Assembly: GCA_044508675.1 (NCBI GenBank)
Contig: JBIQHF010000003.1
Coordinates: 62,001-126,000 of the forward strand
Reading direction: 5' to 3'
Length of the DNA: 64,000 bases
From: Raineyella sp044508675
GTDB taxonomy: Bacteria; Actinomycetota; Actinomycetes; Propionibacteriales; Propionibacteriaceae
The translations under genes were made by a program, and so were the position numbers. Positions 33,845 to 47,252 of this stretch are shown here, piece by piece (positions within the stretch are counted from its first letter, which is position 1; the number at the start of each line of letters is the position of its first letter). The notes below the pieces were generated by a model. The model had not been told where the DNA came from and did not search any database. It saw only the letters and a list, made by a program, of their open reading frames with translations.

Positions 33845-34294
33845 ATGGACGTCACATCGGATCGGGGCGACGGCTCAGGCCCCGCCCCCAAACTGCACCT
33901 GACGGATCAGGAGTGGCGTGCCCGTCTCTCCGCCGCCGAGTACCACGTGCTGCGCGAGGCCGGCACCGAGCGCCCGTTCAGCGGGGAGTACGAGAAGCTG
34001 ACCGCCGAGGGCATCTACCGGTGCCGGGCCTGCGGCGTGGAGCTGTTCCGCAGCGACGAGAAGTTCGACGCCCAGTGCGGCTGGCCGTCCTTCTGGTCAC
34101 CGCTGGCCGAGGACCGGGTCACCTACCTGGTCGACGAGAGCCTGGGCATGCGGCGGACGGAGGTGCGGTGCGCCAACTGCGGCTCCCACCTCGGCCACGT
34201 GTTCGAGGGCGAGGGCTTCGCCACGCCGACCGACCTGCGCTACTGCATCAACTCGATCAGCCTGACCTTCGACCCCGAGGGCGTCTCCGGCTGA
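33845..34294 (+). CDS. msrB: Peptide-methionine (R)-S-oxide reductase MsrB
   Basis: 149 residues from the ATG at 33845. The catalytic cysteine is Cys134 in RYCINSISL; the zinc site uses two CXXC pairs (CRAC and CANC). GWPSFW and GSHLGHVF are family motifs. It repairs methionine-R-sulfoxide in proteins. TACACT (33832-33837) lies 7 nt before the ATG with no Shine-Dalgarno sequence, so the mRNA is probably leaderless. Confidence 0.94.
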   Translation: MDVTSDRGDGSGPAPKLHLTDQEWRARLSAAEYHVLREAGTERPFSGEYEKLTAEGIYRCRACGVELFRSDEKFDAQCGWPSFWSPLAEDRVTYLVDESLGMRRTEVRCANCGSHLGHVFEGEGFATPTDLRYCINSISLTFDPEGVSG

Positions 34295-34340
34295 GTCCCC
34301 CGCCGGCCCGCCTCTCCCGGAGCCGCGCACAGGAGTGACC

Positions 34341-34377
34341 CGAGCCAGGGACCCGGCGCTGCCTGGTCCCTGGCTCG
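34341..34377. terminator. Bidirectional hairpin between msrB and hemQ
   Basis: CGAGCCAGGGACC (34341-34353) and GGTCCCTGGCTCG (34365-34377) form a perfect 13-bp stem with an 11-nt loop, placed between convergent genes. Confidence 0.75.
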
Positions 34378-34415
34378 TCGCCGTCAGGCGTTCTTGCCCG
34401 TCGGGCCCGTGCCTG

Positions 34416-35102
34416 TCAGGCGGTGGGGTTCCAGCGCGCCACCAGCTCGGGCAGCTCGTAGCGACGGCCGGTGTAGAAGGGGATCTCGACCCGGGTGTGC
34501 CTGCGGGCCTCGGCGCCCCGCAGGTGGCGCATCAGGTCGACGATGCGGTACAGCTCGTCGGCCTCGAACGCCAGCATCCACTCGTAGTCGCCGAGCGCGA
34601 ACGAGGAGACGGTGTTGGCCCGGACGTCGGCGTACTCGCGCGCCATCATGCCGTGCTCCGACAGCATCGTGCGACGCTCCTCGTCGGGGAGCAGGTACCA
34701 CTCGTACGAGCGGACGAAGGGATAGACGACCACGTAGTCGTGGACGTCCTCCTCGGCCATGAAGGCCGGGACGTGGCCCTTGTTGAACTCGGCGGGACGG
34801 TGCAGGGCGACCTGGGACCAGACCGGCTCCAGGGTCCGGCCCAGGGTGGAGGCGCGCAGCGTGTTGTAGGCCAGCTGGACGGTCTCCACCTCCTCCGCAT
34901 GCCACCACACCATGACGTCGGCGTCGGCGCGGAAGCCGGACACGTCGTACCAGCCGCGGATGGTCAGCCCCTTGTCCTGCTCCAGCGCGGCGAGGGTGGC
35001 CAGGGCCTCCTCGGCCGCGGCGATGCCGACGTCGGGGTCGGTCCGACGGAAGACGGACCACATCGTGTAGCGGATGGTTTCGTTGATCTCGCGCGCCTTC
35101 AT
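34416..35102 (-). CDS. hemQ: Coproheme decarboxylase (haem synthase) HemQ
   Basis: 228 residues, AAAGGAG before the ATG. A chlorite-dismutase-fold protein of the HemQ group: RYTMWSVFRRTD, a WYDVSGFRADADVMVWWH strand, YPFVRSYEWYLLPDEERRTMLSEHG with the tyrosine used in decarboxylation, and FALGDYEWMLAFE. It converts coproheme to haem b using H2O2, the last step of the Gram-positive pathway. hemE lies just upstream on the same strand; hemY and hemH are not in the window. Confidence 0.93.
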   Translation of the reverse strand: MKAREINETIRYTMWSVFRRTDPDVGIAAAEEALATLAALEQDKGLTIRGWYDVSGFRADADVMVWWHAEEVETVQLAYNTLRASTLGRTLEPVWSQVALHRPAEFNKGHVPAFMAEEDVHDYVVVYPFVRSYEWYLLPDEERRTMLSEHGMMAREYADVRANTVSSFALGDYEWMLAFEADELYRIVDLMRHLRGAEARRHTRVEIPFYTGRRYELPELVARWNPTA

Positions 35103-35164
35103 CGGCGCTCCTTTCGTCCGGCGGGTGGGTCGAATCGTGACGGGTCAGGACATGGCAGGTCGGG

Positions 35165-36214
35165 TCACTGGGCCTGGGCGGCCGCACGAAGGGCGGGCCC
35201 CTCCTCGTGTACCAGGGCGACCAGCCTGGTCAGCACGTCCGCGTCAGTGGTCGGCGGGACGCCGTGGCCCAGGTTGAAGACGTGGCCCGGCGCCCGGGCG
35301 CCGGCCCGGATCACCTCGCGGGCACGCTCGGCGACCACCTCCCAGGGGGCGGTCAGCAGGGCGGGGTCGAGGTTGCCCTGGACGGCGTACGCGGGGCCGA
35401 TCCGGCGGCTCGCCTCGTCCAGTGGGACCCGCCAGTCGACCCCGACAATGTCGGCTCCGGCCGCGCCGATCTGGGCGAGCAGCTCGCCGGTCCCGACCCC
35501 GAAGTGGATCCGCGGCACGTCGGCGACCTGGGACAGTACCCATCCCGAGTGCGGCTGCACCCGGCTGGCGTAGTCCGCGGGGGCCAGGCTGCCGGCCCAG
35601 GAGTCGAACAGCTGGATGGCCTGGGCGCCGGCGTCGATCTGGACGCGCAGGAAGGTCGCCGAGATTCGGGCCAGCTTGCCGCACAGCTCGTCCCACAGTT
35701 GCGGGTCGGAGGCCATCAGCGCCTTGGTCCGGGCGTAGTCCTTGCTCGGCCCGCCCTCGACCAGGTACGAGGCGAGGGTGTAGGGCGCACCGGCGAAGCC
35801 GATCAGCGCCTTGTCCGCGGACAGCTCTCCCCGGATGCCCCGGATCGCCTCGGCGATGTCGGGGATCGCCTCGGGATCGAGCTCGGGCAGGTCGCGCACC
35901 TGCTGGGCGGTACGGATCGGCTCGGCGACCACCGGGCCGACGCCCGGCTTGATCTCCAGGTCGACCCCGGCGGCGGCGACCGGCACCATGATGTCGGAGA
36001 AGAAGATCGCCGCGTCCACGTCGTGACGACGCACCGGCTGCATGGTGATCTCCACGACCAGCTCGGGTCGGCGGCACGAGTCGAGCATGGCGATACCCTC
36101 GCGCACTCGACGGTACTCGGGCAGGGAACGGCCGGCCTGGCGCATGAACCACACCGGCAGTGCGGTCCCCTGTTCATGGGCTGCAGCGGCCAACAGGGTG
36201 GGGGTGTCAGTCAC
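35165..36214 (-). CDS. hemE: Uroporphyrinogen decarboxylase
   Basis: 349 residues from a GTG at 36214 with GAGGA upstream; the frame continues further but without family similarity. It begins PVWFMRQAGRSLPEYR, the signature with the substrate-binding arginine, then FFSDIMVP with the catalytic Asp, and FAGAPYTLASYLVEGG. It makes coproporphyrinogen III from uroporphyrinogen III. Linked to hemQ (62-nt gap), so probably one operon. Confidence 0.94.
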   Translation of the reverse strand: MTDTPTLLAAAAHEQGTALPVWFMRQAGRSLPEYRRVREGIAMLDSCRRPELVVEITMQPVRRHDVDAAIFFSDIMVPVAAAGVDLEIKPGVGPVVAEPIRTAQQVRDLPELDPEAIPDIAEAIRGIRGELSADKALIGFAGAPYTLASYLVEGGPSKDYARTKALMASDPQLWDELCGKLARISATFLRVQIDAGAQAIQLFDSWAGSLAPADYASRVQPHSGWVLSQVADVPRIHFGVGTGELLAQIGAAGADIVGVDWRVPLDEASRRIGPAYAVQGNLDPALLTAPWEVVAERAREVIRAGARAPGHVFNLGHGVPPTTDADVLTRLVALVHEEGPALRAAAQAQ

Positions 36215-36346
36215 CCGGCCATCCTCGCACGGGCGCCCGACCCGACACCCGCGGTCCGAGAGACGGGCCCGGCACCGATCCGCCGTGGACCTGTGACCCG
36301 GCGAGTCATCAGCCACGGAAGCCGGCGGTACGCCTAGGCTGCTGGA

Positions 36347-36949
36347 GTGGCAGCTCCCCTCGAACCCGTGGCAGGTCCGCCCTCGTTCCGGCGCGTCGTA
36401 GCGGATCTGCGGCGGCACCCGTGGCGCCCCGAGCTGTCGGTGGAGGAGATCCCCTCCCCGCAGCGGATCGCCCCGTACGCCGTCGCGATCGGCGCCGATG
36501 TCGCCTACCGTGACCTCGACCTCGGCTCCGGCCGCCTCGTCATCCTGCACGACCCCGCGGGCGTCGAGTCGTGGGAGGGCACCTTCCGTGTCGTGGCGTA
36601 TGCCAAGGGCGTGGTCGACCCGGAGATGGTCACCGACCCGATGCTCGCCGACGTCGGCTGGTCCTGGTTGGTGGATGCCCTCCAGGCCAACGGCGCCGAG
36701 TACGTTGCGCCGGGCGGTAACGTGGCCTGCAGCTGGAGCCGTTCCTTCGGCGCCAAGGAGGGGGAGGACACCCGGGCCGAGATCGAGGTGCGGGCCTCCT
36801 GGTCGCCATTGCTCGGCCGCGACGGCGAGGGCATCACGACTCACCTGGCGGCCTTCTCCGAGCTACTGGCGAACTGCTGCGGGATCCCGCCACTACCCGA
36901 GGGGGTGGTGATGATGACCCCGCTGCGGCAACGACGACAGGACCATTGA
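36347..36949 (+). CDS. DUF3000 family protein
   Basis: 200 residues from a GTG. This matches the actinobacterial DUF3000 family: FRRVVADLRRHPWRPELSVEEIPSPQRIAPYA at the start and VGWSWLVDALQANGAEY in the middle. No cofactor or catalytic motif is evident. TAGGCT (36335-36340) is 6 nt before the GTG, so it is probably leaderless. Followed 3 nt later by the RNase D gene, the usual actinobacterial pairing, so the two are cotranscribed. Confidence 0.85.
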   Translation: MAAPLEPVAGPPSFRRVVADLRRHPWRPELSVEEIPSPQRIAPYAVAIGADVAYRDLDLGSGRLVILHDPAGVESWEGTFRVVAYAKGVVDPEMVTDPMLADVGWSWLVDALQANGAEYVAPGGNVACSWSRSFGAKEGEDTRAEIEVRASWSPLLGRDGEGITTHLAAFSELLANCCGIPPLPEGVVMMTPLRQRRQDH

Positions 36950-36952
36950 GAC

Positions 36953-38272
36953 ATGCCACCGACCACCGACCACCGACCCCCGCGCCCCACCACCGAGGAC
37001 CTGCCGACCGCGGCGGAGCACCCGACCATCGACACGGCCGACCAGCCCGAGGACGACCTGCCGACCCTGCAGGTCCCCCGCGACGGCGTCCCGCCGGTCA
37101 GCGATACCCAGTCGGCGTACGAGGCGCTGATCGAGTCGCTGCTGGGCGGGGAGGGGCCGGTCGGCATCGACACCGAGCGGGCGCACGGTTTCCGCTACTC
37201 CCCCAAGGCCTGGCTGATCCAGCTGCGCCGGCGCGGCTCCGGCACCCACCTGCTGGATCCGGTGGCGCTGGCGCCGGCGGACGAGCTCGCCGACCTGTCC
37301 GCACTGCGCGAGGCGATCGGCGGGACCGAGTGGATCATCCATGCCGCGACCCAGGACCTGCCCTGCCTGGTCGAGGTCGGGCTGCGGCCACAGCAACTGT
37401 TCGACACCGAACTGGCCGGGCGCCTGCTCGGCTACCCGCGGGTGTCGCTGGGGGCGATGGCCGAGCGCTTCTGCGGGGTGCACCTGCTCAAGGAGCACTC
37501 CGCCTCGGACTGGTCGACCCGGCCGTTGCCCGAGGATTGGCTCGTCTACGCCGCCCTCGACGTCGAACTGCTGCGCGACCTTCGCGATGCGATGGCCCAG
37601 GAGCTTCAGGACGCCGGCAAGGACGAATGGGCCCGCCAGGAGTTCGCCCACCTGGTCGCCGACGCGGGCGTGGCCAAGCCGCCCCGGGAGGAGCCCTGGC
37701 GGCGGGTCTCCGGGATCCATGACATCCGCTCCCGGCGCCAGCTCGCCCTGGTCCGGGAACTGTGGCAGACCCGCGAGGCCATCGCCGCCCGCCGCGACAA
37801 GGCGCCGGGCCGGCTGCTGAACGACCGCATCATCATCGCCGCAGCCAGCCGCCAGGGGCTGCGGTCGGGCAATGTCAGCGAGATGTCGGGCTTCCGCAAG
37901 GGGGTCGCGAAACGCTACCTCAACTCCTGGGCCGATGCGGTGCGCCGGGTCGAGGCGATGGATCCGGACCAGTACCCGAGCGTACGCCCGCCGCGGCGCG
38001 GCCATGGCGCCCCGCGTACCTGGCAGGGGCACAACCCGGAGGCGTACACCCGCTTCACCGCGGCCCGCGAGGCGATCAATGCTCTGGCCGAGGAGCTGCA
38101 CCTGCCGCCGGAGAACCTGCTCACCCCGGACACCTGGCACCAGCTGTGCTGGGAGCCGCCGGCACCGCGGTCACCGGCGACGGTGGAGGCGCGACTGGTC
38201 GAGGCCGGTGCCCGGCCCTGGCAGCGGGACCTGGTCCGCGACGCGCTCGCGGAGGCCCTGGCCGCCGCCTGA
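36953..38272 (+). CDS. rnd: Ribonuclease D-like 3'-5' exonuclease with HRDC domain
   Basis: 439 residues. An unstructured acidic/Pro-rich N-terminus (about 1-50) precedes a DEDDy exonuclease domain: VGIDTERAHGFRYSPKAWLIQ (D and E), WIIHAATQDLPCL (D), and LVYAALDVELL (Y and D). An HRDC domain follows (SRRQLALVRELWQTREAIAARRDKAPGRLL) and a second helical region. It trims tRNA and other RNA 3' ends. Operon partner of DUF3000. Confidence 0.9.
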   Translation: MPPTTDHRPPRPTTEDLPTAAEHPTIDTADQPEDDLPTLQVPRDGVPPVSDTQSAYEALIESLLGGEGPVGIDTERAHGFRYSPKAWLIQLRRRGSGTHLLDPVALAPADELADLSALREAIGGTEWIIHAATQDLPCLVEVGLRPQQLFDTELAGRLLGYPRVSLGAMAERFCGVHLLKEHSASDWSTRPLPEDWLVYAALDVELLRDLRDAMAQELQDAGKDEWARQEFAHLVADAGVAKPPREEPWRRVSGIHDIRSRRQLALVRELWQTREAIAARRDKAPGRLLNDRIIIAAASRQGLRSGNVSEMSGFRKGVAKRYLNSWADAVRRVEAMDPDQYPSVRPPRRGHGAPRTWQGHNPEAYTRFTAAREAINALAEELHLPPENLLTPDTWHQLCWEPPAPRSPATVEARLVEAGARPWQRDLVRDALAEALAAA

Positions 38273-38307
38273 TCCCGGCCCGGAGCCCGATCCGCTCGGC
38301 GCCTGGC

Positions 38308-40239
38308 TCAGGCCCTCTTCGGGGACTCGGTCCCGGTCCGGGCGGACCGTACCGGCGGGTGCTCCAGGTGGAGCATGTGCTCCACCACTGACCGGGCGAT
38401 GCTCTGCCCGGTCAGGCCGAGTTCGGCCAGGAGGGTGCTGCGCGCCCCGTGGTCGAGGAAGCGGTCGGGAATGCCGAAACGCCGCACCGGGGTGGTGATC
38501 GCCTGACCGTCCATCTCCTGCTCCAGGCGCGCGCCCATGCCCCCGATCACGCAGTTGTCCTCGATCGAGACCACCAGGTCGTGGTCGGCGGCCAGCCCGA
38601 GCAGGTCCGAGCTGACCGGGAGCGCCCAGACCGGGTCGACGACCGTGACCGGGATGCCCTGCTGGGACAGCCGGTGACCGACGTCGACCCCGGTGCCGAC
38701 CATCTGGCCGTACGCCACGACCAGCACCCGGGGCCGGCCCTCGGAGCCGTACAGCACGTCGACGTCCCCGACATGGGAGATCGCCTCGATGTCATCGGGC
38801 AGCTTGTCCTTGGAGAACCGGATGATGGACGGCGCCTCGGCGATGTCGACCGACACCGCCAGCGCCTGGCGCAGGCGGGTCGCGTCCCGCGGGGCCGCGA
38901 GGTGGAGGCCGGGCACCACCTGGAACACCGACATGTCCCACATGCCGTTGTGGCTGGCCCCGTCACTGCCGGTGATGCCGGCCCGGTCGAGCACGAAGGT
39001 GACCCCGGCCCGGTGCAGGGCCACGTCCATCAGCACTTGGTCGAAGGCACGGTTGAGGAACGTCGCGTACACCGCCACGACCGGGTGCAGTCCCATCGCG
39101 GCCATCCCCGCCGCCGAGGTCACCGCATGCTGCTCGGCGATCCCCACGTCGAACGTCCGATCCGGGAAGGTCGCCGCGAACCGGTTCAGCCCCGTGGGGT
39201 GCAGCATCGCTGCCGTGATCGCCACCACGTCCTCGCGGCGGCTGCCGATCCGGACCAGCTCCTCGGCGAAGACATCGGTCCAGGTCGTGGTGGCCAGGCT
39301 GGACAGCGGCTCACCGGTATGGGCGTCGATCTGCCCGATCGCGTGGAACCGGTCCTCCTCGTGCTGCTCCGCGGCGCGGAAGCCGTGCCCCTTCTGGGTC
39401 AGGCAGTGCACGATCACCGGGCCGCCGAACTCCTTGGCCTGGACCAGCGCCCGCTCCACCGCGGCCTCGTCGTGGCCATCGATCGGGCCGACGTACTTCA
39501 GTCCCAGGTCGGCGAACAGGCCCTGCGGGGCGAGCACGTCCTTGATGCCGGTCTTCAGGGCATGCAGCAGGTCGTACGCCGGGCGGCCGACCAGCGGCGT
39601 CCGGCTGACGTTGCGCTTGATCAGGTCGAGCAGGTCCTCGTACCGCCGGTCGGTGCGCATCGCGGCCAGGTGCTGGGCCATGCCGCCGACCGTGGGGGTG
39701 TAGGAGCGGCCGTTGTCGTTGACGACGATGACCAGTCGCAGGTCGTCCTGGACGGCGATGTTGTTCAGCGCCTCCCAGGCCATCCCGCCGGTCAGCGCAC
39801 CGTCACCGACGAAGGCGACCACCGTGCGATCGGTCTCCCCCTTCAGCTTCAGGGCCTTCGCCATGCCCTCGGCCCAGGACAGTGCCGCGGAGGCGTGGGA
39901 GTTCTCCACCCAGTCGTGCTCGGACTCCAGGCGGCTCGGGTACCCCGACAACCCGCCCTCCTGGCGCAACTGGTCGAACGCCTCGCGGCGCCCGGTGAGC
40001 ATCTTGTGGACGTAGCTCTGGTGCCCGGTGTCGAAGATGATCGGGTCGCGCGGGGACTCGAACGTCCGATGCACGGCCAGCGTCAGCTCGACCACGCCGA
40101 GATTGGGACCCAGGTGGCCTCCGGTGCGACTCACATGGATGATCAGGAAGTCGCGGATCTCTGCAGCCAACTCGTCCATCTGCGTACGGGTCAGGCTGCT
40201 CAGGTCGGCGGGGCTCTGGATCCTGTCCAACAATGGCAT
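38308..40239 (-). CDS. dxs: 1-Deoxy-D-xylulose-5-phosphate synthase
   Basis: 643 residues from the ATG at 40239. The thiamine-diphosphate motif GDGALTGGMAWEALNN with VIVVNDN follows HQSYVHKMLTGR. The transketolase pyrimidine domain has FDVGIAEQHAVTSAAGMA with the catalytic Glu, and a C-terminal transketolase domain closes the protein. It makes DXP from pyruvate and glyceraldehyde 3-phosphate for isoprenoids and thiamine. TAGACT lies 7 nt before the ATG on the minus strand, suggesting leaderless transcription. Confidence 0.95.
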   Translation of the reverse strand: MPLLDRIQSPADLSSLTRTQMDELAAEIRDFLIIHVSRTGGHLGPNLGVVELTLAVHRTFESPRDPIIFDTGHQSYVHKMLTGRREAFDQLRQEGGLSGYPSRLESEHDWVENSHASAALSWAEGMAKALKLKGETDRTVVAFVGDGALTGGMAWEALNNIAVQDDLRLVIVVNDNGRSYTPTVGGMAQHLAAMRTDRRYEDLLDLIKRNVSRTPLVGRPAYDLLHALKTGIKDVLAPQGLFADLGLKYVGPIDGHDEAAVERALVQAKEFGGPVIVHCLTQKGHGFRAAEQHEEDRFHAIGQIDAHTGEPLSSLATTTWTDVFAEELVRIGSRREDVVAITAAMLHPTGLNRFAATFPDRTFDVGIAEQHAVTSAAGMAAMGLHPVVAVYATFLNRAFDQVLMDVALHRAGVTFVLDRAGITGSDGASHNGMWDMSVFQVVPGLHLAAPRDATRLRQALAVSVDIAEAPSIIRFSKDKLPDDIEAISHVGDVDVLYGSEGRPRVLVVAYGQMVGTGVDVGHRLSQQGIPVTVVDPVWALPVSSDLLGLAADHDLVVSIEDNCVIGGMGARLEQEMDGQAITTPVRRFGIPDRFLDHGARSTLLAELGLTGQSIARSVVEHMLHLEHPPVRSARTGTESPKRA

Positions 40240-40298
40240 GTGGACCAGTCTAGGGCCGCGGAGACTGGTTCTTCGCCTTTCGACGCCCGGCGGAGCGC

Positions 40299-40910
40299 TC
40301 ACAACCTCGGAACGAAAGCCATTCCGCGCAGTGCATCATCGACCAGCGCGATCGCCTCGCGCACGCCCTGCAGCCGGACGAGCTCCCGCTGCCAGGTGTC
40401 GACCGCCTCCTCGACGACCTGCGGCTCGACCAGGTCACGCAGCCCCACCCGCGCCTGGGACAGGCCCTCCTCCGAGGCCTGCACCTGGCTCGCCACGAAC
40501 TGCGCCGCGAACTGGGCCAGCACGACCGGGTGCCGGCGCAGCACCTGGTAGCCGCGAAAATCGGCCGGGCAGCAGTCGAACAGAAAAGCGGAGGCGCTCC
40601 GCTCCCAGTCCTCCACCCCCGGTGGCAGCACCTCGGCAGGCCACCCTGCCGGCAGGAAGGGCAGGACCGGACCTGCGTGTTGGTCGCCACCGCGCACCGT
40701 CCGGCCGCCACGGACCGCACGGCCACCGCTCTCGGAGGCAGACCCATGGGCGCGAGTGGCCTGCGGGCTCGCTGCCCGGGACCGGCGGGCACCGGTCTGG
40801 CCACTGTCACCAGGGCCGATCCGGTCCAGGCCGTCCGGGTCGAGACCGTACGGATCCTGGCTGTCCAGGCCGTACAGGTCACCGTCGTACAGGTCACTGT
40901 CGTATGGCAT
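40299..40910 (-). CDS. Uncharacterised protein with Tyr/Asp/Gly-rich repeats
   Basis: 203 residues from the ATG at 40910, GGGAGGG 6 nt upstream. The first 30 residues are short repeats of the form DLYDGDLYGLD-DPYGLDPDGLD, mirrored in the DNA (for example GTACAGGTCAC around 40873-40895). A basic Arg/Gly/Ser-rich stretch follows, then a helical domain (about 95-203) with CCPADFRGYQVLRRHPVVLAQFAAQFV and WQRELVRLQGVREAIALVDDALRGM. The family is not recognised. The helical domain looks like a conserved hypothetical of the lineage; the repeats look disordered. Confidence 0.7.
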   Translation of the reverse strand: MPYDSDLYDGDLYGLDSQDPYGLDPDGLDRIGPGDSGQTGARRSRAASPQATRAHGSASESGGRAVRGGRTVRGGDQHAGPVLPFLPAGWPAEVLPPGVEDWERSASAFLFDCCPADFRGYQVLRRHPVVLAQFAAQFVASQVQASEEGLSQARVGLRDLVEPQVVEEAVDTWQRELVRLQGVREAIALVDDALRGMAFVPRL

Positions 40911-41071
40911 GCACACCCTCCCGCAAGTAATCGTACACACGTTCACCGGGTGGTTGTCGCAGAAGCCTCCGGACGAACACACCAGGGATGTTCCTCGGGT
41001 ACCCACCTCGGTGGGAGCCCCGCCATCGCATTACCCGCCCGCCGTCAGGATCCGGGGCCCGGCCCGAGCAG

Positions 41072-41383
41072 TCAACCCCAGCCCAGTGCTCGGGTCAGCG
41101 CTGCCGCGGCGGCCCCGAGGACCACGACCAGCAGGAAGGGCGCTCGTAGCAGCAGCGCCACCGCCGCCACGCCGAGCGCCACCACTCGGGCATCAACGAC
41201 CAGGGCGGAGCCGGTGGCGAAGGTGTTCATCACCACCAGTGCCGACAACAGCCCGATGGTCAGCAGTGACGTCACCCGAGCCATCCGGGGATGCTCGAGG
41301 ACCCGCTCGGGGACCAGGTAGCCGATGACCTTCTGCGCGTACGCCGCGAGACAGGCCACGAGGATCCAGACCCACAGGTTCAT
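41072..41383 (-). CDS. azlD: AzlD-like branched-chain amino acid export subunit
   Basis: 103 residues, four hydrophobic segments, starting NLWVWILVACLAAYAQKVIGYLVPE, typical of AzlD. With AzlC it forms an exporter for branched-chain amino acids or other small compounds. The start overlaps the azlC stop by 4 nt. Confidence 0.88.
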   Translation of the reverse strand: MNLWVWILVACLAAYAQKVIGYLVPERVLEHPRMARVTSLLTIGLLSALVVMNTFATGSALVVDARVVALGVAAVALLLRAPFLLVVVLGAAAAALTRALGWG

Positions 41384-42123
41384 CGTCCTGTCCCCTCCTC
41401 GGACTCGTGGCTTCGAGACCCCTTGCCGGGACCGGCGGTGGCCCGACCCGTGCGGGAAGCACCGGGCGCCCACAGCGCCCAGGTCGTGGCGACCACCGCG
41501 GCGACCAGGATCGGGATGCCGACCGGCAGCACCGGGGTCGCCACCGCGGTGACCAGCGCGCAGGCCACGGCGACCGCCCCTGCCTCGCGGGAGCGCAGCC
41601 GTGGCCACAGCAGTCCGAGGAACGCGGCGACCGCGGCGCCGTCCAGGCCCCACGCCCGGGTGTCCCCGACGGCCGAACCGAGCAGGGCGCCGGCCAGCGT
41701 GAAAATGTTCCACAGCACGAACACCCCCAGCCCGGTGGTCCAGAAGCCGCGGCGTTCCTCGGTCCGGTCGGTCCGGCTCGAGGCGACGGCCACCGACTCG
41801 TCGATGGTGACCTGGGCGGCGGCGAACCGGCTCCACCCGCGGGGGCGCAGCAGGGCGCTCATCGACACGCCGTAGACGGTGTTGCGTACGCCGAGCAGGG
41901 TCGCGGCCAGCGCAGCCGTGGAACCTCCGCCGCCACCGGCGATCGTCCCGATGAAGGCGAACTGGGAGCCGCCGGTGAACATCAGCAGCGACAGCACGCA
42001 CGCCTGCAGGGTGGTGAGTCCTGCGGCGACGGCCAGCGCGCCGAACGAGATCCCGTACAGCCCGGTGGCGAGCGAGACCGACAGCCCCAGGCGTACGGCT
42101 GGGGACGTCAGGAGGGCACGCAC
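41380..42123 (-). CDS. azlC: AzlC family branched-chain amino acid exporter
   Basis: 247 residues from a GTG. AzlC signatures: GLYGISFGALAVAAGLTTLQACVLSLLMFTGGSQFAFIG and the LLGVRNTVYGVSMSALLR loop, about six to seven helices. The Arg/Ser/Gly-rich C-terminal tail is cytoplasmic. TAGACT lies 6 nt before the GTG on the minus strand, so transcription is probably leaderless. No lrp-type regulator is adjacent. Upstream 42124-42316 shows no gene. Confidence 0.9.
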   Translation of the reverse strand: MRALLTSPAVRLGLSVSLATGLYGISFGALAVAAGLTTLQACVLSLLMFTGGSQFAFIGTIAGGGGGSTAALAATLLGVRNTVYGVSMSALLRPRGWSRFAAAQVTIDESVAVASSRTDRTEERRGFWTTGLGVFVLWNIFTLAGALLGSAVGDTRAWGLDGAAVAAFLGLLWPRLRSREAGAVAVACALVTAVATPVLPVGIPILVAAVVATTWALWAPGASRTGRATAGPGKGSRSHESEEGTGR

Positions 42124-42316
42124 ACGGGCAGTCTAGGTCCGGGTGAGGACGCCGACCTCGGCCAGTCGACGGGCGAGAGCGGCCAGGGCAGGGTCGCTGC
42201 CGACCGTCCGACCAGGCCGAAACCGCACGGCAGCCGCTTGCCGGTGCTGACCAACGCAACCGTGACGCCATGCGTGGCTTCATGCGTCGCGGGCCGGCGG
42301 TGGGCCCGCGGAGCGC

Positions 42317-42358
42317 GACAGGGGCGCACCCGGACGTCGGTCCCGGTGCGCCCCTGTC
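42317..42358 (-). terminator. Terminator after acnA
   Basis: GACAGGGGCGCACC (42317-42330) and GGTGCGCCCCTGTC (42345-42358) form a perfect 14-bp stem with a 14-nt loop, 19 nt after the acnA stop. No U-run. Confidence 0.8.
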
Positions 42359-42377
42359 AGGTCAGCGGCCCGATGGG

Positions 42378-45056
<2,679 letters not shown>

Positions 45057-45080
45057 GAAGCAGCTCCCTCGACAAATTTC

Positions 45081-45094
45081 TCTCGACGTCAAGA
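45081..45094 (-). promoter_or_regulatory. Near-palindrome in the acnA 5' region
   Basis: TCTCGACGTCAAGA is a 14-bp inverted repeat with one mismatch, next to an AT-rich GATATC, 25 nt before acnA. On the minus strand a TTGGAT box lies about 19 nt upstream of TGATAT. It may be an operator; no regulator is known. The rest of 45057-45239, between acnA and the thiC promoter, holds no gene. Confidence 0.25.
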
Positions 45095-45239
45095 TATCAC
45101 GGTTCCCGTGCTCACCCGATCCAATCACGTCCCGACGCGGGTTCGCAGCCGACTGGGCAATCGGACCGGGCTTCCCCGGCGCGTTGCGACGTACGTCACA
45201 TCCGGGGCGAGGCGACGTCCGGGCAGGCGGGCGACGGGG

Positions 45240-45270
45240 TTGACAGCTTCGCCGACCATCGGGCTAGGTT
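45240..45270 (+). promoter_or_regulatory. Probable thiC promoter
   Basis: TTGACA (45240-45245) and TAGGTT (45265-45270) are 19 nt apart, about 20 nt before the riboswitch. The spacing is long but both hexamers are good. Confidence 0.55.
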
Positions 45271-45287
45271 GGGCACGCCAACTACAT

Positions 45288-45394
45288 CACGCGGGAGCTT
45301 GCAGGGCCGTCGAGACGGCCGCGGCGCGGGCTGAGAGGACACCGGCATCGGGTGTCGACCGCTCGAACCTGTCCGGATAATGCCGGCGAAGGGA
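45288..45394 (+). promoter_or_regulatory. TPP riboswitch (THI element)
   Basis: The conserved parts are in order: CGCGGGAGC (P1/P2 5' side), GGGCTGAGAGGACACC (the CUGAGA element), GACCGCTCGAACCTG and GGATAATGCCGGCGAAGGGAG. It directly precedes thiC, with the GGGAG likely serving as the ribosome-binding site, so thiamine pyrophosphate would block translation. Confidence 0.93.
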
Positions 45395-45401
45395 GATTCC
45401 C

Positions 45402-47141
<1,740 letters not shown>

Positions 47142-47252
47142 TCGAAGGAGCGCACGCGTCGCCGGACCCGTGCGCGCTTCCCAGGTGGGCCACCGGCATG
47201 CCCCACCGCTACACACCGCACGGGAACATGGCGGCCCCATAGGATGGTCCCT

